12,202 nt of DNA from an uncultured Desulfobulbaceae bacterium. GTDB lineage: Bacteria > Desulfobacterota > Desulfobulbia > Desulfobulbales > Desulfobulbaceae. The notes below the pieces were generated by a model, which searched no databases, was not told the origin of the DNA, and was given only the letters and a program-made list of their open reading frames with translations. Below, piece after piece: positions 6,590 through 12,202 of this stretch (the stretch's first letter is position 1; the number at the start of each line of letters is the position of its first letter). The stretch covers positions 1 through 12,202 of the forward strand of contig CALZIH010000084.1 in NCBI GenBank assembly GCA_945787305.1. The letters run 5' to 3'. Position numbers and translations under genes: made by a program.

Positions 6590-6913
6590 CTACTTATCTC
6601 GTCCGGATGAAAACTCATAGACAGTTTCATTCTCTTTGAGCATTCCGAACTTTTTCCTGGCCAGTTCTTCAAGGTAGGCATCATCGGTCTTCAACCGCTT
6701 TATTTCTGCTGTAAGTTCCTGGTTGCGCTGTTCGAGATGTTCAATTTCACTGGTCATTACCGCTACCTGTTTCTGCATACTCCTATAACTCATAAGGCTA
6801 CGGCCCGGTGCAAAAAGGAGAAACAGGATCGCAATGAACAGAACCAGAAGGATGATTCGGTGCAGTCTTTTTCGTTCCGAACTGCTGAGTTTTCTTTTAT
6901 TGCTTCCGGCCAT
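6590..6913 (-). CDS. ftsB: FtsB/DivIC-family septum formation protein
   Basis: The 107-residue product is a small bitopic membrane protein: a basic cytoplasmic N-terminus (NKRKLSSSERKRLHR), one membrane helix (~19-35), then a coiled coil (~43-76, EIEHLEQRNQELTAEIKRL) and the family tail in which DDAYLEELARKKFGM and VYEF follow. FtsB forms a heterotrimer with FtsL and FtsQ that activates septal peptidoglycan synthesis at the division site. Length and layout match the family, whose members are about 90-130 residues. DivIC-type naming is equally possible. The ATG at 6913 has no strong ribosome binding site. It is downstream of tatC on the same strand but 300 bases away, with a promoter of its own in the gap. 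Confidence 0.85.
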   Translation of the reverse strand: MAGSNKRKLSSSERKRLHRIILLVLFIAILFLLFAPGRSLMSYRSMQKQVAVMTSEIEHLEQRNQELTAEIKRLKTDDAYLEELARKKFGMLKENETVYEFSSGRDK

Positions 6914-7030
6914 AGAATAAGGTGCTAGGGGTAATGGCTTAGAGGAGCAGTGAGGATACCATATCCTTTTCGGAATTGCTCTTCGCAGCGCCTTCGCCAG
7001 TACACATCCTTGTTTTGTTTTCAGCTTTAC

Positions 7031-7077
7031 GGCTTACGATTCCCAATATTCATTGTTTGAATATTGGTCGATTAGCC
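7031..7077 (-). promoter_or_regulatory. Hairpin in the leader of the ftsB-like gene
   Basis: CCAATATTCA (7043-7052) and TGAATATTGG (7058-7067) are perfect complements around a 5-base loop, and GGCT (7031-7034) with AGCC (7074-7077) can close an outer helix across a mismatched region. The structure lies just after the predicted start of the transcript from the promoter at 7090-7117, about 120 bases before the coding start. No T tract follows it. It could stabilise the leader or bind a protein; the role is unknown. Confidence 0.45.
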
Positions 7078-7089
7078 ATGTGCACAGAT

Positions 7090-7117
7090 ATTATAACCCA
7101 TCATCGACATCGGTAAA
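7090..7117 (-). promoter_or_regulatory. Candidate sigma-70 promoter for the ftsB-like gene
   Basis: On the - strand, TTTACC (7112-7117) and a perfect TATAAT (7090-7095) are separated by 16 bases. The -35 box matches four of six consensus bases. Transcription would start near 7083 and give a leader of about 170 bases that includes the hairpin at 7031-7077. Confidence 0.55.
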
Positions 7118-7213
7118 GAACGAAGGTGCTCCATGCAAACGGTATGACCTGCCATGAATTTGGCTAACAACAGCCCCACTTTTCCGACTCCGGCGTTTCA
7201 GACATCCGGAGAC

Positions 7214-7903
7214 CTAATCAATTCCCAGCATTCGAATCACCAGAATTCCTGCTTCATACAAGAGATACAGAGGACCACCCATTAAGGCCATATTGACCAC
7301 ATCCGGGGTCGGTGTCAACAAGGCCGCCAAAATAGCAATACCGAGGACGGCAAAACGTCTGTTACGTTGGAATGCGGCCCGGGAAATCATCCCCACCTGA
7401 CTACTGAAAATCATAAAAACCGGCAGTTCAAAAATAACCCCGAAGGCCAGGATAAAGAGGGTAACGAAGTTGACAAACCGACCAATAGAGATGACCGCTT
7501 TCAGATCTTCGGATTGAAAGCCAAGTAAAAATTTCACCCCGAATGGTAAGGTCACAAGGTAACAAAAAACCGTGCCCAAATAAAAAAGGAGACAGGTGGC
7601 GAACACAAACCAGAACAAACGTTTCCCGGTGACGCCAAAGGGTTTTCCCATTGCCTTCCATAATACATAGGTAACGAGGGGCATCAAGAGATACAAGGCC
7701 CCAAAAAAGGCTACTTTGACATGGGCCAGAAAGGGTCCGGCCACAGAAAAAAAATAGAGCTTTTCATGAAGGTGGTCCTGAAAGACTGAAATTAGGCTGC
7801 TGGAGAGCAAGAAGACCAGAATGGTAAGGGCCATCAAGCTGATGAGCAGAGCGCGAGCTGATTTACGCAGCTCAATGATAAATATGACCAGTTTATTTTG
7901 CAC
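7214..7903 (-). CDS. tatC: Twin-arginine translocase subunit TatC, atypical
   Basis: TatC is the inner-membrane receptor that, with TatA/B, moves folded proteins bearing twin-arginine signals. The product has six hydrophobic segments, the N-terminal IIELRKS, the AGPF segment before the second helix, FELPVFM, and LTPTPDVVNM followed by LYE, all TatC landmarks. In the cytoplasmic loop, however, the stretch aligned by me with WAFIAPALYKHER of E. coli reads WKAMGKPFGVTGKR. Phe94 and Glu103, which contact the signal peptide, would thus be Ala and Gly. I chose GTG 7903 (229 residues) because it puts ELR at residues 11-13 as in the family. The same frame stays open to a TTG at 7984, but that extension looks unlike TatC and would sit at the predicted transcription start. 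No tatA or tatB is nearby. Confidence 0.8.
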   Translation of the reverse strand: MQNKLVIFIIELRKSARALLISLMALTILVFLLSSSLISVFQDHLHEKLYFFSVAGPFLAHVKVAFFGALYLLMPLVTYVLWKAMGKPFGVTGKRLFWFVFATCLLFYLGTVFCYLVTLPFGVKFLLGFQSEDLKAVISIGRFVNFVTLFILAFGVIFELPVFMIFSSQVGMISRAAFQRNRRFAVLGIAILAALLTPTPDVVNMALMGGPLYLLYEAGILVIRMLGID

Positions 7904-7990
7904 GATTTTCAAATTTCGCCATGTACGCGTTTCAGGGTGAGGAAAAATAGCAAAACAAGCCCTGAAAAGCAATTGAAAGCTCAAGGGTAC

Positions 7991-7996
7991 ATTATA
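7991..7996 (-). promoter_or_regulatory. Candidate -10 box for tatC
   Basis: The - strand reads TATAAT here. At 17 bases upstream the -35 position reads TAAAAC, which is poor and lies within the left border duplication of the inserted element at 8020-8250. Transcription from this box would start near 7984, which argues against the long TTG-start form of TatC. The insertion may have replaced the original -35 sequence. Confidence 0.35.
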
Positions 7997-8009
7997 TAGT
8001 ACGCAACTG

Positions 8010-8019
8010 CATAGTTTTA
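8010..8019. repeat. Left border direct repeat (putative target-site duplication)
   Basis: CATAGTTTTA is identical to 8251-8260 and abuts the left end of the inserted element, with two bases (GC) before the first paired base at 8022. Confidence 0.6.
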
Positions 8020-8250
8020 GCTGACTACCATCAAAGCTCAGCTATTAAGTAGCAATGCCAGTGCGGCCTTCGACGTAGGGGACTGAATTTTTTCACCAAT
8101 CCGGGAGACAGATTAACTATATTCTATTTATATCAATATGAAACAATGAGTTAAACAGAATTTTGTGGTGAAAATTATTCTGTCCCCGGTATAGAAAAAT
8201 AAAATCAGTCCCCTCGCCAAGTGGGAACAGCTGAGCTTTGATGGTAATCA
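8020..8250. mobile_element. MITE-like element with terminal inverted repeats and border duplication
   Basis: The ends are inverted repeats: 8022-8043 pairs with 8229-8250 at 21 of 22 positions, including a perfect 17-base core ACCATCAAAGCTCAGCT (8027-8043) against 8229-8245. Directly outside are identical 10-base direct repeats, CATAGTTTTA at 8010-8019 and 8251-8260, consistent with a target-site duplication. The element is about 230 bases and has no ORF able to encode a transposase, so it would need one in trans. It lies between the divergent tatC and serS genes, just upstream of the serS promoter. The transposase family cannot be told from this copy alone. Confidence 0.65.
8077..8214. repeat. 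Nested palindromic repeat inside the MITE-like element
   Basis: The ends AGGGGACTGA (8077-8086) and TCAGTCCCCT (8205-8214) are complementary, and the helix continues into A/T pairs. Further in, CCGGGAGACAGA (8101-8112) pairs with TTCTGTCCCCGG (8178-8189) with one bulged base. A smaller hairpin is CAGAATTTT (8156-8164) with 8171-8182. From memory, GGGGACAGAAT-type palindromes are common between genes in deltaproteobacteria and resemble REP elements mobilised by Y1-type transposases. The nesting suggests a second element within the first, or one element with several helices. Confidence 0.6.
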
Positions 8251-8260
8251 CATAGTTTTA
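8251..8260. repeat. Right border direct repeat (putative target-site duplication)
   Basis: CATAGTTTTA directly follows the right terminal inverted repeat ending at 8250, and matches 8010-8019 exactly. Confidence 0.6.
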
Positions 8261-8271
8261 TTCATTGCTCA

Positions 8272-8300
8272 TTGACATTGGTACAGTGATCATTGATAAT
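8272..8300 (+). promoter_or_regulatory. Sigma-70 promoter for serS
   Basis: TTGACA (8272-8277) is a perfect -35 box. After a 17-base spacer, GATAAT (8295-8300) matches five of six -10 bases. Transcription would start near 8307, leaving about 60 bases of leader before the serS start. The box begins only 12 bases beyond the right border of the inserted element, so the promoter survived the insertion. No T-box or other leader structure fits in the remaining leader. Confidence 0.75.
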
Positions 8301-8366
8301 GGCGGCACTATTTGTTTAGCACAGATTGCAAGAGAAAAACCCGAAACTCAACCCACTTGATCAACC

Positions 8367-9638
8367 ATGCTTGAACTTCGTTATATTCGTGAAAACATAG
8401 ACCTTGTCCGTGATAAATGCCTGCACAGAGGTATGGGGCCGGAACTTATAGAACGCTTTACCGATATTGATGGTGAGCGCCTCCGCCTCCTGACCGAAGT
8501 GGAACAGCTTAAAAATCGGCGTAATACGGTGTCAAAAAAAATTGCCCCCTTGAAACAAGCCGGAGAACATGACAAAGCCGAGCCGTTGATTATTGAAATG
8601 CGCGAGGTTTCAGCAAGAATCAAGGAGCTGGACGGTCAACTTGCAGATATCCAGCTACAACTGGATGACATCGTCCTTTCCATTCCCAACCTCTGCCACG
8701 ACTCGGTTCCCAAGGGTCAGGACGACAGCGATAACCTTGAGCTGAAAAAGTGGGGTGAGATCCCGCAATTTGACTTTACCCCTAAACCGCACTGGGAAAT
8801 AGGAGAGGACTTGGGCATCCTTGATTTTGAGACCTCCGCCAAGCTCGCTGGTGCCCGCTTTTCATTGCTCAAAGGTTTTGCCTCCCAACTTGAACGGGCG
8901 CTGATCAACTTTTTCCTGGATCTTCATACCCAAAAACACGGATACAGTGAAGTCCTCCCTCCGTTCATGGTCAATTCCAAGGCCATGACCGGAACGGGCC
9001 AACTGCCTAAGTTCAAGGAAGACCTGTTCAAGATTGAGGACTGGGACCTGTGGCTCATACCGACTGCAGAGGTCCCGGTGACAAACATCCACAGTGGTGA
9101 GACCCTGGCTGAAGCTGATCTGCCGATAAAATATACCGCCTACACCCCCTGTTTTCGGTCCGAAGCCGGCTCCTACGGCAAGGATACCCGTGGCCTGATC
9201 AGACAACACCAGTTCAACAAGGTGGAAATGGTAAAATTCACGACCCCTGAAACTTCGGACCAAGAGCTGGAAACGCTGCTGACCGATGCAGAAGAGGTTT
9301 TACAACTGTTACAACTTCCTTACCGGGTTGTAACCCTCTGTTCAGGTGATCTAGGATTTTCCGCTACCAAGACCTATGATATCGAGGTGTGGCTACCGGG
9401 TCAGAATACCTACCGGGAGATCTCATCCTGCTCAAACTTTCTTGATTTCCAGGCCCGGCGGGCCGGCATCCGCTACCGACCCAAAGGGGAAAAAAAGAGC
9501 CGCCTTGTTCACACCTTAAACGGCTCCGGGCTGGCTGTGGGCCGAACCCTGCTGGCCATCCTGGAAAACTACCAGCAACAAGACGGTACTGTCGCCCTGC
9601 CCGAGATACTGCAGCCCTATTTTGAAAAAAGGTTCTAG
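8367..9638 (+). CDS. serS: Seryl-tRNA synthetase
   Basis: The enzyme charges tRNA-Ser with serine using ATP in the cytoplasm, and also supplies Ser-tRNA for selenocysteine synthesis where present. The 423-residue length is typical. An N-terminal coiled-coil arm (~30-102) for binding the tRNA long variable arm is followed by the class II catalytic core: motif 1 around 192-203 (GYSEVLPPFMV), TAEVP (233-237) of the serine pocket, motif 2 at 262-283 (CFRSEAGSYGKDTRG), SSCSNFLDFQARR (353-365), and motif 3 at 385-403 (NGSGLAVGRTLLA). All core residues look intact. The start MLELRYIREN is the family standard, although no clear ribosome binding site precedes ATG 8367. It is transcribed from its own promoter and converges on ddl. 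Confidence 0.97.
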   Translation: MLELRYIRENIDLVRDKCLHRGMGPELIERFTDIDGERLRLLTEVEQLKNRRNTVSKKIAPLKQAGEHDKAEPLIIEMREVSARIKELDGQLADIQLQLDDIVLSIPNLCHDSVPKGQDDSDNLELKKWGEIPQFDFTPKPHWEIGEDLGILDFETSAKLAGARFSLLKGFASQLERALINFFLDLHTQKHGYSEVLPPFMVNSKAMTGTGQLPKFKEDLFKIEDWDLWLIPTAEVPVTNIHSGETLAEADLPIKYTAYTPCFRSEAGSYGKDTRGLIRQHQFNKVEMVKFTTPETSDQELETLLTDAEEVLQLLQLPYRVVTLCSGDLGFSATKTYDIEVWLPGQNTYREISSCSNFLDFQARRAGIRYRPKGEKKSRLVHTLNGSGLAVGRTLLAILENYQQQDGTVALPEILQPYFEKRF

Positions 9639-9645
9639 GCATCCT

Positions 9646-10590
9646 CTAAATAACCGGTTTCCGGGTTTCGAGGGCCAACTCGATCAGCCTGTCGAGCAGG
9701 GCGGAAAAATCAAGCCCATATGCGGCTGCGGCCTGGGGGAGCAGGCTGGTCGGCGTCATGCCTGGAATAGTATTGGTCTCCAGAACAATGATATCCTCAC
9801 CGGAAACAATCATATCGGTTCTGCTGTACCCCCGCAGTTGCAATGCCTTGTGAGCTGCCAGGCCATACTGCTGGGCCCGGTTTCGAACCGCGTCGCTCAC
9901 CTCGGCCGGACAGATCTCCAAGCTGGCGCCCGGTTTATATTTAGCCTCATAGTCGAAAAAATCAAATCGCGCATCCGGGATAATCTCCACCAGCGGTAAG
10001 GCCTCCGGCTCTGCATTCCCAAGAACACCCACCGTTATTTCCCGACCCGAGACAAACTCCTCCACCATAACCTCATGATCATAGGAAAATGCCTTTTCCA
10101 GTGCAGGCGGAAGATCTTCCGCCTGCCTGACAATCGACATCCCCAGGGATGACCCCTGGCGAATCGGTTTGACCACCAGGGGCAGCTGTAACGCTGCAAG
10201 GAGCCGATCGCAATTGTTGATATCCGAGGGAACTGCCATTTCCCAGGCAGCTACCGGCAACCCGTGCAACCGGTACAGGGTCTTGGCCAGATTCTTGTCC
10301 ATGGCCAGGGCGCTGCCTAGCACATCGGCTCCCTGATAGGGGATTCCGAGAAGCTCAAGAAACCCCTGCATGGTTCCGTCTTCCCCATGGAGACCGTGCA
10401 GGAGAATAAAGGCCACATCAATCGAGCCAGCCTCTGCCGCTAGTTGCGTAAGATCCGTCGCCGGATCATAACGGGTAATTGAATATTTATTCGGATCAAG
10501 GGCCTGCACAACTCCCTCGGCCCCCTGCAGGGAGACTTCGCGCTCTCCAGATGTACCTCCGGCTATCAAGGCCAATCGTAACCGCTTCAT
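9646..10590 (-). CDS. ddl: D-alanine--D-alanine ligase
   Basis: The ATP-grasp enzyme joins two D-alanines in the cytoplasm for the peptidoglycan stem peptide. The 314-residue product shows GGTSGEREVS (11-20, Glu16 binding the first D-Ala), HGLHGEDG (65-72), MDKNLAK (97-103), KPIRQGSSLGMS (141-152), EAKY (215-218) and the magnesium-binding stretch LETNTIPGMTPTSL (270-283). Tyr218 corresponds to the Tyr that favours D-Ala over D-lactate, so the normal vancomycin-sensitive dipeptide is expected. Length is typical of DdlB-type enzymes. ATG 10590 is preceded by AGAGGA at about 10599-10604 (- strand). It is outside any mur-fts cluster here, with only 7 bases between its stop and the serS stop, and diverges from the chemoreceptor gene. 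Confidence 0.96.
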   Translation of the reverse strand: MKRLRLALIAGGTSGEREVSLQGAEGVVQALDPNKYSITRYDPATDLTQLAAEAGSIDVAFILLHGLHGEDGTMQGFLELLGIPYQGADVLGSALAMDKNLAKTLYRLHGLPVAAWEMAVPSDINNCDRLLAALQLPLVVKPIRQGSSLGMSIVRQAEDLPPALEKAFSYDHEVMVEEFVSGREITVGVLGNAEPEALPLVEIIPDARFDFFDYEAKYKPGASLEICPAEVSDAVRNRAQQYGLAAHKALQLRGYSRTDMIVSGEDIIVLETNTIPGMTPTSLLPQAAAAYGLDFSALLDRLIELALETRKPVI

Positions 10591-10636
10591 AATACATTCC
10601 TCTTTAAAAAAATTCTCCTGCCGGATCGCTAAGAGA

Positions 10637-10652
10637 GATTGTCGAGACAGTC
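10637..10652. promoter_or_regulatory. Short palindrome in the ddl/chemoreceptor intergenic region
   Basis: GATTGTC and GACAGTC flank a 2-base centre and pair at six of seven positions. The centre is too short for an RNA loop, so a DNA operator is more likely than a hairpin. It lies 47 bases upstream of the ddl start. Confidence 0.25.
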
Positions 10653-10662
10653 ATCGTTACAC

Positions 10663-10717
10663 AAAAACAGGAAAAGATACCATGCCGATGCGCGTTCCGC
10701 ATCCCGGTTCTGTTTTT
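10663..10717. other. Nested hairpin in the ddl/chemoreceptor intergenic region
   Basis: AAAAACAG (10663-10670) pairs with CTGTTTTT (10710-10717), and within it GATGCG (10687-10692) pairs with CGCATC (10698-10703) around a 5-base loop. On the + strand the structure ends in a T run, like a terminator or attenuator, but no + strand gene lies directly upstream. It could act in the chemoreceptor leader or be a dispersed palindrome. Confidence 0.4.
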
Positions 10718-10806
10718 CTTCCAAAAAAATTTCACTCTTCACCGGCAAAGTGATACCATTCTTTTATGGAAAACCTAACTAATACTATCCAGCCTGGAGA
10801 TGAATA

Positions 10807-11103
10807 ATGGCACAAGGATTCCTCCGTAATAATCTTCGTCTGCAACTAATTGCACCGGTGGCTGTTACCCTGGTGACTGGCCTTGTCATCCTGGTTGCAG
10901 TTGTGTTGTTAACCCAGAGCAAGGGAAACAGGCTATTAAACAATGAAATCACCGCTGGCTTTAACAGCAATGAGGAGATGGTGAGCAACAGCCTGCAGAA
11001 CCTGGACACCGAGTTGCGTAACAGTCTCGGCACTATGACCGTGACCACTCAGGAAACCCTGACCGCCTCCAGCGAAGAAGCGCCAGAGATTTCAGTGCCC
11101 TGA
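10807..11103 (+). CDS. Methyl-accepting chemotaxis protein, N-terminal part of a frameshifted gene
   Basis: This frame gives the start of a chemoreceptor: a basic N-terminus (MAQGFLRNNLR), a first membrane helix (~15-36) and the beginning of the periplasmic sensor, then TGA at 11101. The sensing region continues in the frame two bases later. The break coincides with GCGC at 11080-11083; removing one GC gives SSEEARDFSALNSFV and restores one frame through to the window end. GGAG at 10796-10799 serves ATG 10807. On its own this 98-residue piece would be a membrane anchor without a signalling domain. The gene is divergent from ddl and no chemotaxis genes lie nearby. Confidence 0.8.
   Translation: MAQGFLRNNLRLQLIAPVAVTLVTGLVILVAVVLLTQSKGNRLLNNEITAGFNSNEEMVSNSLQNLDTELRNSLGTMTVTTQETLTASSEEAPEISVP
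11080..11083 (+). repeat. GC dinucleotide duplication at the chemoreceptor frameshift
   Basis: The bases read GCGC. Loss of one GC unit converts GAA GCG CCA GAG into GAA GCC AGA GAT and joins the two chemoreceptor frames. Other positions nearby could also carry the shift, but this is the simplest explanation. Confidence 0.65.
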
Positions 11104-12202
11104 ACTCCTTTGTTCGCAGTGCCCATAAGAATCCCGACCTGGTGTTTACCTTTTACCTGGATAGAGAACAAAAGCCGCTGACTCGCTATGTGAACAGGAA
11201 AAACAGCAAGCTGAAATCCTATTTACCGCAATCCGGTCGACCGGATGTCCAACAGATCATTGCGGCCGCCCAGGAAGATCCGGATGTATTAGTGACAAGC
11301 CAACCGGTACTCTCTGATGGCGAGCAGATCGGCTTGGTATCCATTGCCCTTGACATGACGGAGGCAAGAACCCAGGCCCAGGCAGTCAATGATTCGTTTA
11401 CCGAGCTGGTTGACGATAATGAAGAGCAGGTTGAAACCATTCTCAGCGCTCAGACAATCACCATTTCAGAAGTATTGAAAAAAACCGTTACGGAAATAGG
11501 CGACAATGTCGGCCAAGCTACTATTCAAACACAAAATGACGTCACGGCAAGCCAGCAACAGGTGGCGGCTGACACAAGAAATATTCTGTTACTATCCAGT
11601 GTCATCGGCCTGACGGTTATCCTTTTCATCCTGCTCTTTAATGCCCGCTCCATCCTCCGTCTGCTTGGTGGGGAACCCACGGATATGGTGGCCATGGCCA
11701 GGCAACTTGCAGAAGGCAAACTGGACATCTCCATGCAGGGAAAACCTGTCCCCGAGAGCCTGCAGGCCGCGCTGCAGACCATGGTTATCAGCCTGCAACA
11801 ACTCATCGGCAAGTTGATGTCCGAGGGAAAACGAATGGCCGACACTTCCCAAGATCTTGGCCAGGCAGCCTCTGAGATGTCACGGGATGCCGAACAATCG
11901 GCAGAACGGGCGACTACGGTCGCCGCTTCCACCGAAGAAATGAGTGTCAACATGGACACGGTTGCCATGGCCAGTGAACAGGCCGCAAGCAACGTCAACA
12001 TCGTTGCCACCGCGGTTGAAGAGATGACCGCTGCCGTACAGGAAATTGCAGCCAGCACCGACAAGGCCAACCGGATTACAACCGAGGCGGTCGGCTACGC
12101 TAAAAGCTCTTCAGACAAGGTTAATACCCTGGGTCGGGCAGCCCATGAAATTTCCAAGGTCACCGAAGTGATAACTGAAATTTCCGAACAAACCAATCTC
12201 CT
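11097..12202 (+). CDS. Methyl-accepting chemotaxis protein, C-terminal part (runs off the right edge)
   Basis: In the frame starting at 11097 the reading stays open to the window end. It encodes the rest of a periplasmic sensor (LVFTFYLDREQKPLTRYV, then SQPVLSDGEQIGLVSIALDM, resembling a Cache-like fold), a second membrane helix (~11583-11643), a HAMP linker (~11644-11810, with LLGGEPTDMVAMARQLAEG) and part of the methylated coiled coil with Glu/Gln-rich pairs such as STEEMSVNM and AVEEMTAAVQEIAAS. It stops at SEQTNLL, just before the conserved hairpin that binds CheA and CheW. The sensor ligand cannot be named. Without the upstream frame it has no good start: the first candidates are GTG 11142 and an ATG near 11355, and neither gives a first membrane helix. 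Confidence 0.85.

Larger units (their letters stand above)
6914..7213. other. 300-base intergenic region between tatC and the ftsB-like gene
   Basis: No credible gene is visible on either strand and no tRNA cloverleaf was found. The region holds the promoter and hairpin described separately, a short GGATA-CCA-TATCC palindrome near 6953-6965, and an inverted repeat just past the tatC stop, CTCCGG (7188-7193) with CCGGAG (7206-7211). The last could mark the 3' end of the tatC transcript but lacks a T tract on the - strand. Confidence 0.5.

Noticed and set aside
6914..7213. A tRNA or other structured RNA gene in the 300-base gap
   Set aside because: No cloverleaf, T-arm or CCA-type end was found; only simple hairpins are visible.
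92..8153. An exact 13-base match AAACAATGAGTTA at 92-104 and 8141-8153 linking the two repeat regions
   Set aside because: In a 12 kb window about one such match is expected by chance and the flanks differ, so it does not show that the elements are related.
9646..10590. Ddl as a D-Ala-D-lactate (vancomycin resistance type) ligase
   Set aside because: The EAKY tyrosine that favours D-Ala is present, and no vanH- or vanX-like genes lie beside it.
10600..10640. A flagellar sigma-28 promoter for the chemoreceptor (TAAA followed by GCCGGATC)
   Set aside because: The spacer is about 11 bases instead of about 15 and the -10 element matches poorly.
11525..12070. A long - strand frame opposite the chemoreceptor
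   Set aside because: It is Ser/Ala-rich and mirrors the repetitive codons of the receptor coiled coil; there is no sign of an independent gene.

Overview
The window reads as ordinary Gram-negative bacterial chromosome of roughly balanced GC. Gene content (FtsB-type divisome protein, TatC, SerRS, D-Ala-D-Ala ligase, FmdB-type zinc ribbon, Fe-S type uracil-DNA glycosylase, chemoreceptor), a signal-peptide-bearing protein and palindromic GGGGAC-type intergenic repeats fit a deltaproteobacterium (Desulfobacterota, perhaps the Desulfobulbales). That placement is an inference from gene style, not a database result.

Left part (1-5354, + strand). Two diverged copies of a hairpin-forming repeat about 107 bases apart are followed by a five-gene run with overlaps or very short gaps: an ABC exporter gene (348-2928), a cyclic-nucleotide-binding-fold protein without a DNA-binding domain, a secreted protein of unknown function, a soluble protein of unknown function, and a PqqD-like protein. 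The exporter has two striking features. Its reading frame is broken by a 4-base tandem duplication (TACA twice, 1580-1587). Its nucleotide-binding domain also appears to carry three successive versions of the Q-loop/helical subdomain before a single LSGGQ signature. This run is the best candidate in the window for an undescribed system, possibly a regulated exporter with a PqqD-type recognition protein.

Middle (5417-8366). A divergent uracil-DNA glycosylase (- strand) lies back to back with an FmdB-family zinc ribbon gene (+), with a perfect 11-base inverted repeat between them. An FtsB/DivIC-type gene and a tatC gene follow, both on the - strand, each with a leader or intergenic region containing hairpins. 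The TatC sequence lacks residues normally used to bind twin-arginine signals. Between tatC and serS sits a small element of about 230 bases with terminal inverted repeats, a nested palindromic repeat, and a 10-base direct duplication at its borders, which looks like an inserted MITE-like element.

Right part (8367-12202). serS (+, with a near-consensus promoter) and ddl (-) converge with only 7 bases between them. Divergent from ddl is a methyl-accepting chemotaxis protein gene, which runs off the right edge and carries its own frameshift, explained by a 2-base duplication (GC twice, 11080-11083). Two genes broken by tandem micro-duplications in 12 kb suggests either a common assembly/sequencing error type or a real slippage process; the sequence alone cannot tell which.
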